Assembly (NCBI GenBank): GCA_905612315.1
Contig: CAJQSL010000073.1
Coordinates: 1 to 35,734, forward strand
Source of the DNA: an uncultured Francisellaceae bacterium
GTDB lineage: Bacteria > Pseudomonadota > Gammaproteobacteria > Francisellales > CACEW01
Reading direction: 5' to 3'
DNA length: 35,734 nucleotides
Shown here: positions 28,336 through 35,734 of the stretch, piece after piece
Layout of the letters: every line of letters begins with the position of its first letter
Numbering within the stretch: the stretch's first letter is position 1
The notes under the pieces: generated by a model
The model's database searches: none
What the model was told of the DNA's origin: nothing
Seen by the model: only the letters and a program-made list of their open reading frames with translations
Made by a program: the position numbers and the translations under genes

Positions 28336-31300
28336 TTACATTTTTACTTTTGCACTATTTTCTTTTGCTTTAGCCCAAGGTCTTGCATGTTTATTTAAGG
28401 CTACATTGCCTGCTCTTAACTCCACTCTATTTTTAGCTATAAAGCCTCTTAAGGCGCTGTAATAATTTTCTTGGGACCAATTCTGAGATAGTCCAGCTTT
28501 ATGTATATCTTCCATTTTTTTTATCAATGCTGCCTTAACCTTATTAGTATGCCTCCCATTATGAATACTACGACCAGGGTGATACTCTGCCTTGCTCGGC
28601 AATAATATCATATTTGTTCTTGAGTGTATGTCAAATCCAGCAGCTTGTATAAATGGGTGTGATCTTAATGTTTGATGGATAATATGATGATCCTGAAAGC
28701 CTTGTTGTTTGACTCGACCTAACCTTGATGCTGAAGTATTATCTTTACCACCGGATCCAGCTCCGCCGCCGCCGCCAGATCCAGCTCCACCACCGCCGCC
28801 AGCACCTCCACCACCGCCACCAGAACCACCACCAAAACCTGCACCTCCGCCAGCTGCGCTAATTTGCTCAGAGCCAAACTTAACCTGAGCTGTTTCATGC
28901 ATAGTGAACGATGGAACTCGCTCCACTTGCTTCATTTTTGGTGCGATATTTACACCGCCAAATACCAAGGTAGAATTCATAACACCAGATGCATTATTTC
29001 CAACATTATGCCTTATGCTCGATGGAACCCAATTACAAACACCATCTAAATCAAGATCTTCTGCATCTTGTGCTAGACCCATTTGAGTGATTTGCGCCTC
29101 AATACTTTCTAATTTTTGTAGATCATCTAATAATTTATCTCGTAACTCTAATAGCATTTTATCAAGAATTTTATTTGCCATTCTCTGAGCTATTATATTT
29201 ATAACATCTAAATTTCGATTTAAAGCAAGTTCTGTTTCTTCAAAAGATGCACATCCATCTAATCCCGCATGTAGCTTATTTTTAATCTCAGATATTTCTT
29301 TATTAGCAATAAAAGCTGCTAATGGATTTACATCGCCCTCAATAAACTTGTTTAACTCAAATTCACCTTCACCTTGAGATAATGACAATGATGAACGAAT
29401 ACTTTGTTTACACGACTCTCTAGCTTCCACAGCTTCGCTATAAAACCGACATGCGTTATCAGACATAAATCTATCCAATACATAAGAGTCTACATAACCC
29501 ACTTGACTACGCATATTATTCGCATTCGCATTATAATTTAAGTTGTAAATGCAGGTAACAACATTGTCTATATCTCCAAATATCCTAGGATTCTGCCCTT
29601 TACAAGCAGTTAACTGCTCAGAATGTCTAGCATATAAATCATCATAATTTATATGACTTGAAAATTTCTTAAAATTATCTGTAATTTTTTTAGTGATATC
29701 TTTTAATATCTCACTATGCTTTGCTCTAAAATTATTTCTAGGGTCTGTAGGCACTTGCCTGAAATTTGAAGGAAGGCTATCTATCTTTAGCCGAGCCTCT
29801 TTAATATTATCTTTATTTTGCGCTCTAATATTATGTAACAACCTAATTACAATACTTAATCTGCTTAATTCTTGTAAGCGTTTAAACTCCGGAAAATATA
29901 AAGCAAAAGGCGCATAATGTTTAGAAAATTCTTGTGCGAAAACATACTCTGCTGTAAATTTATGTGGCTTATCTAGTTCTGAGCAAATCTTGCGAGTTAT
30001 ATGATACATCAGCTCGTTTGACATATCATTTGCAATTATTTTTCCAGATGGATCTTTTTCGCAATCTTCTATAAGCTCATCAATAGAGTCATCATCTATC
30101 TGCCAAATAGATCTAGAAACAAATCCGTCTTCTAAAAAATCAACTGTTTGTTTGTCTAAATAAAAGATCATTGCTGGAGCTTCAAGTTGTAATAAGCTTG
30201 AAGTATCTTCTTGCGGAGCATCTAATAAATAAAAACTCCAACCTTCATTAGATTCAGGTGCATCTACTAATTTTCCATCTTCGTTGATAATCATTTTATG
30301 CTTTTTGACTATCATTGGAACTTTGGCTACTTCTGCTATTAATTTTCCAGTACTTTGGATATTGCTAGTATCTATTGAAAAAGCAGCATCCTGTGCTTCA
30401 ATCCAAAACCTATGAATAGATCCAGATGTTTTTGCACAATTAAAGTTATTTATAATCTTTTGCATAAATTCAGGAACATGACGCATTAACTGTGAAGCAT
30501 CTCGCGAATCAAAAGGATATACACCTTGTACTTCATTATTTGTTGTTAAAAATTTTAGAATATAATCAGTAGCTAACATGGTTTCTAAAAAACCTGTGCC
30601 ATATAAATTATTCGGCCCATAACGCATTGCATTAAATGGATGGTAACGCATATCTTGACTAGCTGGATCTAAACTAAAAAAAGCCGCCTGTAAGTTTTTT
30701 TGCATCATTTGATGCATATCGTAAGAGCTTAAAACTCTAAAACAATCATACGTTTTTTCAGTACATGCCGTAGCTAAGATTTTAATCTTACCTGTTTTGT
30801 AATTTACTTCGATACCATGCACTGACCTTAAGTTTTTGTCTCCAATTTGAGCAGATAAATCCAAAGTTTGTTTAGAATCTATCCAAGCTAAAGGATCGCG
30901 TGATGCTGTTGATTTGCCAAAAACCAAATTATCTTCTACATCCTCAAAACTCCAACCTTTTTCTTCTAACAAAACATTCATTAAACTTAAGCGCAAAGTA
31001 TACTCAGTTTGTGCACAATGCGGGCGCTCATACCAATTTTTAAGACACGCCTCATAAGCTTGATATAAAATTACAGATTTTTTTTGCTTAAAAGGTAAAT
31101 TATTAATAGCCAATGGAGCTAATGCTTGTAAAAATTGGCGCATTAAATTTAAAGTATCATCCCTGGTTTGTAATAATTGAATATTACTTTTTAAGCCTAA
31201 ACTCAAAGGAAAAGCATCTAATAAAATTTGTGCCCTATGCTGAAATGATTGTATTAAATCTTGTGAATTATTATCCTGATATCTAAAATTGCTTATGTTT

Positions 31301-32505
31301 TTAATAATATGTATTAAATTATATAATTCTAGATCAGGTGTTTTTTCATGACATATGCTAAGCGTCATTAAATATAGCTGCTGAGCTGTTTGCTCATCTG
31401 CCATGCATATACATGGACTTTCTTCTAAGCTACTTGCTAATTGTAAATAAACTCCGGCTTGCATAATGATATTTAATATTAAATCAAGATGAAAATTACC
31501 AGAAAGTGCTGGAATCCAATCTAATATATGATAAGCAAGTTCACGATAAAAATTAGCATTAATTTGTGTATCTTCAGAGTTTAATTTTTCATCAATATCT
31601 TTTTCAAATTTTAATAATAAAGATGTCATGCTAGCCAAATGAAAAAGAGGAGAGCCCTTAAGATCTTGAGTTTGAGATGTTATCTCTTCTTTTAAATCAT
31701 CTAAAAATCTTTTTGTTTGGGCTGTAGAATTAATAGGTATTGTTAGTAAAGATTTATCTTGCCAGAATATATTTACTGCCTTAAAAGTTAAGTTTCTAAA
31801 AAATTTATTCTGAAATAAATCTATAAAATATGTTGGCAGAGGATATTTGCTCTTAGCATAAGTTGTTAGATTGCCTAATAATATAAATAAGTTATTAGTT
31901 TTAGATTTGAATTCTGAAATTAAAATATCATGTATAATTTCTAGTATTTTATTATTAGGCTGTATTTCTATTTGCGCACTAAAATACTTAATTAACTTAT
32001 TTGAATTTTCACTAGAATAATCTCCATTTAAATAATCAATTAGAAAATTAACAGCTAGAGACTCAGTCAATAATCCTTGAGAAACTTGCAAAGTTTTATT
32101 TGAAGCAGCTTGCGCGTTATATAAAGTTTGAGGAGGAATAGCTAATGCTTCTACCATTGGCTTATTTATTAACGGCTTTTTACTAAATTTGGATACAAAA
32201 CCTGCATGAGCATCTCTAAATTCTTGTGAGAATGCTACACCAGATGCATCAAGTCGCAATGCACTTGTATCTATAGCTTGATCTTCAAAAATATCTGCCG
32301 CTGTATTAAGCTGCTCACGCTTACTAGAATCTGATAATACAGAATAAGCATGATTTAACATCTTCATTCTTTCGCCATGATCACTATCATCACCACCTGT
32401 GTGCTTATCAGGATGATAGCGTAGGGCTTGTTTTCTATAGGCTTGTTTTATCTGTGCTGCGGTGGCGTTTAAATCAACTCCCAAAACTTTGTATAAGTTG
32501 GACAT
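28336..32505 (-). CDS. J-domain polymorphic toxin with C-terminal AHH nuclease
   Basis: A 1389-residue protein. Residues 1-70 form a J-domain with an intact HPD at 31-33 (Hsp70 stimulation). Residues 70 to about 1215 are not recognised and look mostly helical. A Gly-rich hinge (about 1216-1253) follows. The C-terminal ~118 residues match AHH nucleases of the HNH/Endo VII superfamily: paired His at 1273-1274 (here DHH rather than AHH), AGFDIHSRTNMILLPS, and SIHNGRH (His 1315 and 1319). The layout (conserved N part, hinge, nuclease tip, then immunity genes) is that of polymorphic toxins. The start has AGGAG 11 bases upstream and overlaps the Sel1-like gene by 32 bases. No signal peptide is present; the delivery route is unknown. 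It is not a housekeeping DnaJ, since it lacks the zinc and C-terminal substrate domains. Confidence 0.85.
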   Translation of the reverse strand: MSNLYKVLGVDLNATAAQIKQAYRKQALRYHPDKHTGGDDSDHGERMKMLNHAYSVLSDSSKREQLNTAADIFEDQAIDTSALRLDASGVAFSQEFRDAHAGFVSKFSKKPLINKPMVEALAIPPQTLYNAQAASNKTLQVSQGLLTESLAVNFLIDYLNGDYSSENSNKLIKYFSAQIEIQPNNKILEIIHDILISEFKSKTNNLFILLGNLTTYAKSKYPLPTYFIDLFQNKFFRNLTFKAVNIFWQDKSLLTIPINSTAQTKRFLDDLKEEITSQTQDLKGSPLFHLASMTSLLLKFEKDIDEKLNSEDTQINANFYRELAYHILDWIPALSGNFHLDLILNIIMQAGVYLQLASSLEESPCICMADEQTAQQLYLMTLSICHEKTPDLELYNLIHIIKNISNFRYQDNNSQDLIQSFQHRAQILLDAFPLSLGLKSNIQLLQTRDDTLNLMRQFLQALAPLAINNLPFKQKKSVILYQAYEACLKNWYERPHCAQTEYTLRLSLMNVLLEEKGWSFEDVEDNLVFGKSTASRDPLAWIDSKQTLDLSAQIGDKNLRSVHGIEVNYKTGKIKILATACTEKTYDCFRVLSSYDMHQMMQKNLQAAFFSLDPASQDMRYHPFNAMRYGPNNLYGTGFLETMLATDYILKFLTTNNEVQGVYPFDSRDASQLMRHVPEFMQKIINNFNCAKTSGSIHRFWIEAQDAAFSIDTSNIQSTGKLIAEVAKVPMIVKKHKMIINEDGKLVDAPESNEGWSFYLLDAPQEDTSSLLQLEAPAMIFYLDKQTVDFLEDGFVSRSIWQIDDDSIDELIEDCEKDPSGKIIANDMSNELMYHITRKICSELDKPHKFTAEYVFAQEFSKHYAPFALYFPEFKRLQELSRLSIVIRLLHNIRAQNKDNIKEARLKIDSLPSNFRQVPTDPRNNFRAKHSEILKDITKKITDNFKKFSSHINYDDLYARHSEQLTACKGQNPRIFGDIDNVVTCIYNLNYNANANNMRSQVGYVDSYVLDRFMSDNACRFYSEAVEARESCKQSIRSSLSLSQGEGEFELNKFIEGDVNPLAAFIANKEISEIKNKLHAGLDGCASFEETELALNRNLDVINIIAQRMANKILDKMLLELRDKLLDDLQKLESIEAQITQMGLAQDAEDLDLDGVCNWVPSSIRHNVGNNASGVMNSTLVFGGVNIAPKMKQVERVPSFTMHETAQVKFGSEQISAAGGGAGFGGGSGGGGGGAGGGGGAGSGGGGGAGSGGKDNTSASRLGRVKQQGFQDHHIIHQTLRSHPFIQAAGFDIHSRTNMILLPSKAEYHPGRSIHNGRHTNKVKAALIKKMEDIHKAGLSQNWSQENYYSALRGFIAKNRVELRAGNVALNKHARPWAKAKENSAKVKM
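28738..28860 (-). repeat. Glycine-rich hinge-coding low-complexity DNA
   Basis: About 120 bases of GGN-type codons with a few Ala/Ser encode residues 1216-1256 of the toxin, between the body and the nuclease. It is the most GC-rich spot in the gene and the likely junction at which nuclease tips are exchanged. Confidence 0.8.
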
Positions 32506-33589
32506 TTGTATTGGTGCTCCTGTTTTTTTTATTTTTATGAGCCTGAAGTGTGTCTAGAAAAATTTGTGCGTGTTCAGATTCTGCTTTTGCTGTGCTTTTA
32601 TAAAGTGTTATAGATTTTGAGTGATTGATATTTTGATAGATTTCACCAAGACGCAAAGATGCTAGTAAATGTTTTTGTTTTGTTGCCTGCTTATAAAATA
32701 AAATAGCTAAATTAACATCTTGAGTGTCATTATCTTGATCATAAAAGTTTCCAACTTTATATGCCAAATCAGGCCTGGATTCAGTCAACTTCTTGATTTG
32801 CAACAAAGCTTCTTGATCCTGGCTTTTTAAAACATTTAAAAAACTTGTAATAGTCAGACTATTGCACCCATATGCAAAATAATAAAACTCAGAAAGATAA
32901 TATGCAGCTTGTGCGTCATATTGCTTCTTTAGTAAACACTCTAGTGCTCTTAAAGCTAAAGAATGACCTTGCCGAATAGCAGTTATATAATACTTAGCAG
33001 CTAATTTATAATTATTTTTATCTTCACAAATTTCCCCTGACCTAAGTGTTGAGTCAGCATAATTATTTTTACTAGATTTATCATACCAAATTAAAGCACT
33101 ATCAAAATCTTGACTTATTTCTAATAATTCTCCAATAAAATGTTCTAGGTTTAAATTAGTTCTAGTTGTTAATTTAGTTAAATGAGCCAAATTATTTTGA
33201 GAATTACATGCTAATAATATATTTGAGATAGCTATAGCATCTGGATACGCAAATATATTATTAAAGGCCGTTAAGTTAAAATTATTAATTGTTTTTAAAT
33301 AAATAAATGCATTAAAAACACTTAGACTATCATCATTTGTGCATGATTTTATAATACCAATAGCTAATTGATAAGATAAATTAGAATGTAGATTTTCTGG
33401 AATCTCCATAACTCTAACAATGAGTGTGAAAATATCTTTTAGAGTGAGCTGTAAAATATCTGATTTATCTTTCTGGTAATTATAAATAAAATTCATGAAT
33501 TTAGATTTGGATAAAAATAATTTTCTAAAAACACCTTTATTATCTTGGTAAGATTGGTTCGCATCATTAATGACTTTCCAGGTTGGCAT
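32474..33589 (-). CDS. Sel1/TPR-like repeat protein
   Basis: A 371-residue protein with helical repeats in its second half of Sel1/TPR type, for example DSTLRSGEICEDKNNYKLAA, KYYITAIRQGHSLALRALE, and NLAILFYKQATKQKHLLASLRLGEIYQ. The N half (1-150) is helical without a known domain. There is no signal peptide. AGGAG lies 7 bases before the ATG. Its end overlaps the J-domain toxin start by 32 bases, so the two are translationally coupled and may act together. Sel1 proteins scaffold protein complexes and are common in Legionella-like bacteria. A role as adaptor or chaperone for the toxin is an inference. A hexanucleotide repeat lies in its leader. Confidence 0.75.
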   Translation of the reverse strand: MPTWKVINDANQSYQDNKGVFRKLFLSKSKFMNFIYNYQKDKSDILQLTLKDIFTLIVRVMEIPENLHSNLSYQLAIGIIKSCTNDDSLSVFNAFIYLKTINNFNLTAFNNIFAYPDAIAISNILLACNSQNNLAHLTKLTTRTNLNLEHFIGELLEISQDFDSALIWYDKSSKNNYADSTLRSGEICEDKNNYKLAAKYYITAIRQGHSLALRALECLLKKQYDAQAAYYLSEFYYFAYGCNSLTITSFLNVLKSQDQEALLQIKKLTESRPDLAYKVGNFYDQDNDTQDVNLAILFYKQATKQKHLLASLRLGEIYQNINHSKSITLYKSTAKAESEHAQIFLDTLQAHKNKKNRSTNTNVQLIQSFGS

Positions 33590-33611
33590 TTTTTATACTC
33601 CTATCGAAATT

Positions 33612-33636
33612 ATTTTTATTTTTATTTTTATTTTTA
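33612..33636. repeat. Four-copy hexanucleotide repeat before the Sel1-toxin operon
   Basis: (ATTTTT)4 plus one A lies 23 bases upstream of the Sel1-like start, with short inverted TATCGA / TCGATA arms near its ends. A tract of this kind in a leader can change length by slippage and so alter promoter or RBS spacing. Confidence 0.8.
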
Positions 33637-33721
33637 TCGATATAATAAAACAATTTTAATATAAAAGTCCATTGCTAAAGCCCATGTTTTTCATCAGAAT
33701 AACACATATCTTTTTAAATTA

Positions 33722-35353
33722 TTAAGCAACCAAAGACCTACCATCATTAGCTACCCACCCTTCTTGCGCATTACGCCGCAAGTTAATAAACACAGGCTGG
33801 GTTATTTCCTCTTTTTTGATTAAATCTTGGACATCCTTCATCCAAAAACTTGTTACTGGAGCTGCAAAAGATACTTTATTAGATGAAAATATCTGACTAA
33901 TACTAAAATCCGAACAGCTTTCTTTTAAATATCCATAATATCTATTAGCTACAATACTCCAGGTTAATTTTATAGAATCTTCTTTTTTGGCGCATAAAAT
34001 ATAATATAACGACCCCACCATCAAATTAATCTTGTCATTTTTAAATCTCAAATCTACTGGGTCAATATAGGCCAAATCCTGACTCACCCTTTCTTTAGGA
34101 TAACCCAACGCCCAACTCCAAAGCATAAATTTAAATCTAGGATCTTCGTTCAAATTAACATCCTGACTAAATGAGCAACCTTTTAAACCACAAGTGAAAC
34201 CTAATAAATCCATACCTATTATATTTATAGGACAATCTAAAATTTTAGGAATATTATAATTAGTAATAACACTTGTAGAAAAATTATCACCCGAGGGTTT
34301 ATCAGATAACCTACCAAATAATGTTCGATCTTCTTGAACCCTAAATAAATTAAAGATCGAGTCCCCAAAGGCAGAAATTATCTTGTTATATTTTAAAGAA
34401 GAATTACAAGATGTCCCTGAGTTTAGAAAAGAACTCACATCAAGATGCACCAACGGCGTTTTATTCGCATTCTCTATTTTTGTAAAAACAACATTACTAG
34501 CATTTATAGAAGAAATAGCTTTATCAGAATCTGCTGTAATTATAATATGCTTATTTTGTGAATTTAAACTATGTTTTGATAAGCTTTGTGTATCCAGCAT
34601 ATTAGCTTTAGATTCATTTTTAAGATAAATATATGGGCTTAAAACTCCAAAGTCATTATCTAAAATACTTATAACATCTTGGGGTAGAGGCTGATTAATA
34701 TCCATATAAATTATTAGCATTAAAGCTTCATTAGGATTTTTTTGTTTAAAACTATCAATCCAACTTCTAATTTGTGCTAAGGCATAAGGTAATTCAAAAT
34801 TATTATCACATAATAACCAATTTAGTTTATCTGAAAAATGATTATGACAAATCTTAATTTGTTTTAAATTATTATCCCAAATAATATCAAGCTCAATTTG
34901 CCTAACACCTTGATCTAATAATCTTGGGATACTTAAAAACTGATTAGGATCAGCTAAATTTAAATTAAAATCTCCTTGGCTGTGAGTATATCTTCGGGAT
35001 ATAGCACTATTATGCGTTCCTAAAAATTGCGATAAATATAAAGGCTCAAATCTATCTAAATTAGCTTGTAACCTTAAACCTTTACTAACTTCATCTTTAT
35101 CATAAGTTTGCAACTCGCAGCTTGTTTCACCATTACAATCAGCTTTTGAGAAATCATCGAATATGCCAACTATTTTTTTGTGCATAATTTGAAGTGGCAA
35201 CGTAGCAGAAATTGGCCGAATAAATCCTTGAACTTGATCATCAATAATGATCAAACTTGAGTCATTACTAAATTTAGTAGGCTCTATTTCTGATTGAGCC
35301 TCATGAAAACGAAGAAACCAAATAAAAGATGATATTAACGTAATTTTTTTCAT
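33722..35353 (-). CDS. Secreted PI-PLC-like phosphodiesterase
   Basis: The 543-residue protein begins with a signal-like segment (MKKITLISSFIWFLRFHEAQS). It contains the TIM-barrel PI-PLC X-type motifs: FLGTHNSA with catalytic His 114, IPRLLDQGVRQIELDII with the metal-binding Glu/Asp (154, 156), and KICHNH with a second His near 170-172. Enzymes of this superfamily cleave phosphatidylinositol or related phosphodiesters. The C-terminal half is not recognised and has several cysteines. A secreted PI-PLC-like enzyme would suit attack on a host membrane; substrate specificity cannot be read by eye. An AGGG site precedes the ATG. The gene is on the same strand as the toxin operon, 132 bases upstream of the Sel1 gene. 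Confidence 0.75.
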   Translation of the reverse strand: MKKITLISSFIWFLRFHEAQSEIEPTKFSNDSSLIIIDDQVQGFIRPISATLPLQIMHKKIVGIFDDFSKADCNGETSCELQTYDKDEVSKGLRLQANLDRFEPLYLSQFLGTHNSAISRRYTHSQGDFNLNLADPNQFLSIPRLLDQGVRQIELDIIWDNNLKQIKICHNHFSDKLNWLLCDNNFELPYALAQIRSWIDSFKQKNPNEALMLIIYMDINQPLPQDVISILDNDFGVLSPYIYLKNESKANMLDTQSLSKHSLNSQNKHIIITADSDKAISSINASNVVFTKIENANKTPLVHLDVSSFLNSGTSCNSSLKYNKIISAFGDSIFNLFRVQEDRTLFGRLSDKPSGDNFSTSVITNYNIPKILDCPINIIGMDLLGFTCGLKGCSFSQDVNLNEDPRFKFMLWSWALGYPKERVSQDLAYIDPVDLRFKNDKINLMVGSLYYILCAKKEDSIKLTWSIVANRYYGYLKESCSDFSISQIFSSNKVSFAAPVTSFWMKDVQDLIKKEEITQPVFINLRRNAQEGWVANDGRSLVA

Positions 35354-35440
35354 ATCTAACCCTGCTTTAATTAAGATTGTAAAAGCAGTTTAGATATGAA
35401 ACGTAATTTTTATTAGAAATAATTCTAGATAATTTAATAA

Positions 35441-35458
35441 GCGGGAAGAAAATCCCGC
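35441..35458 (-). terminator. Hairpin after the Ala/Pro/Val/Lys-repeat gene
   Basis: A 6-bp GC-rich perfect stem (gcggga / tcccgc) with a 6-base loop sits 18 bases past the stop of the gene at 35477. On the minus strand it is followed by TTATTAAATTA, a weak T tract. It is a likely terminator for that gene. Confidence 0.5.
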
Positions 35459-35476
35459 CCATTAGATAATTAAGCT

Positions 35477-35734
35477 TTAGCTCTTTTTAGCATCGATGCT
35501 TGTGTCATCTTTTTTCTTATCACTAGAGAACCAACCAGAAACAGTGTCCTTCGTGCCATGATACGTTTTTGAAACACTTCCTTTAAAATTTTCCCAGGCG
35601 GATGGTTTTGCAGAGCTATCTGCTTTAGCCGGAGCTGGAACGGCTTTTGCTGGAGCTGGTGCTGCCTTAACTGGAGCCACTTTAACCGGAGCTGCCTTAA
35701 CTGGAGCCACCTTAACTGGAGCCACTTTATCCGG
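35477..35734 (-). CDS. Ala/Pro/Val/Lys-repeat protein, 5' end cut by window edge
   Basis: The C-terminal 85 codons of a gene that enters from beyond the window. The visible N-terminal part is a run of VAPVK / AAPVK units and then APAPAKA units, giving an extended Pro/Ala/Lys stretch like those in envelope-spanning proteins. The last ~40 residues (AWENFKGSVSKTYHGTKDTVSGWFSSDKK) may form a short amphipathic helix with a basic tail. GTG codons inside the repeats can be read as starts, but the frame stays open to the edge. The family is not recognised. Confidence 0.6.
   Translation of the reverse strand, partial: PDKVAPVKVAPVKAAPVKVAPVKAAPAPAKAVPAPAKADSSAKPSAWENFKGSVSKTYHGTKDTVSGWFSSDKKKDDTSIDAKKS

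Noticed and set aside
32290..32505. Housekeeping DnaJ co-chaperone
   Set aside because: Only the J-domain is shared. The zinc-finger CxxCxGxG repeats and C-terminal substrate domains are missing and the protein is far too long.

Overview
This is an AT-rich window that looks like a gammaproteobacterial chromosome. Two lines checked by hand are near 30% GC, and one short gene is near 55%. The order initiator tRNA–rimP–nusA–infB–rbfA–truB matches the E. coli metY–nusA–infB operon, and no ylxR lies between nusA and infB, which argues against an alphaproteobacterium. The accessory genes include a J-domain toxin, Sel1-like repeats, DUF4116 repeats and a secreted PI-PLC-like enzyme. That mix suggests a host-associated lineage, perhaps near Legionellales or Francisella-like bacteria. 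The lineage is inferred, not shown.

Layout. 1-531 is repeat-rich, with a cut-off small ORF, a GC-rich hairpin and a roughly 200 bp inverted-repeat element. 532-6775 is the translation/transcription operon on the minus strand, with a clear promoter before the initiator tRNA and a hairpin terminator or attenuator after it. 6927-8198 is a plus-strand AAA/DUF4143 ATPase. 8386-14560 is nuoJKLMN on the minus strand. nuoA-I are missing and nuoJ has its own promoter, so the usual 13-14 gene complex I operon is split here. 14699-19245 holds a glutamate dehydrogenase and a YdiJ-type D-2-hydroxyglutarate dehydrogenase. 19351-19791 is a small Gly/Ala/Pro-rich protein of unknown role. 20095-25033 holds uvrA, a compositionally foreign secreted Cys-containing protein, a second copy of the small repeat ORF, and ygfZ with an internal 9-bp tandem repeat. 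25034-25491 has a second copy of the dispersed repeat. A Cys-rich ORF with a duplicated ribosome site and start follows.

The most interesting region is 25980-33589 on the minus strand. A Sel1-like repeat gene overlaps the start of a 1389-residue protein with an N-terminal J-domain, a very long unrecognised middle, a glycine-rich hinge and a C-terminal AHH-type HNH/Endo VII nuclease. Downstream lie an Imm11 (DUF1629)-like immunity gene, an orphan 45-codon copy of the nuclease tip, and a second Imm11-like gene fused to about twelve 25-residue DUF4116 repeats. This has the architecture of a polymorphic toxin-immunity locus with a duplicated tip/immunity cassette, carried on an unusual J-domain scaffold. 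A secreted PI-PLC-like enzyme and the end of an Ala/Pro/Val/Lys-repeat protein lie just upstream.
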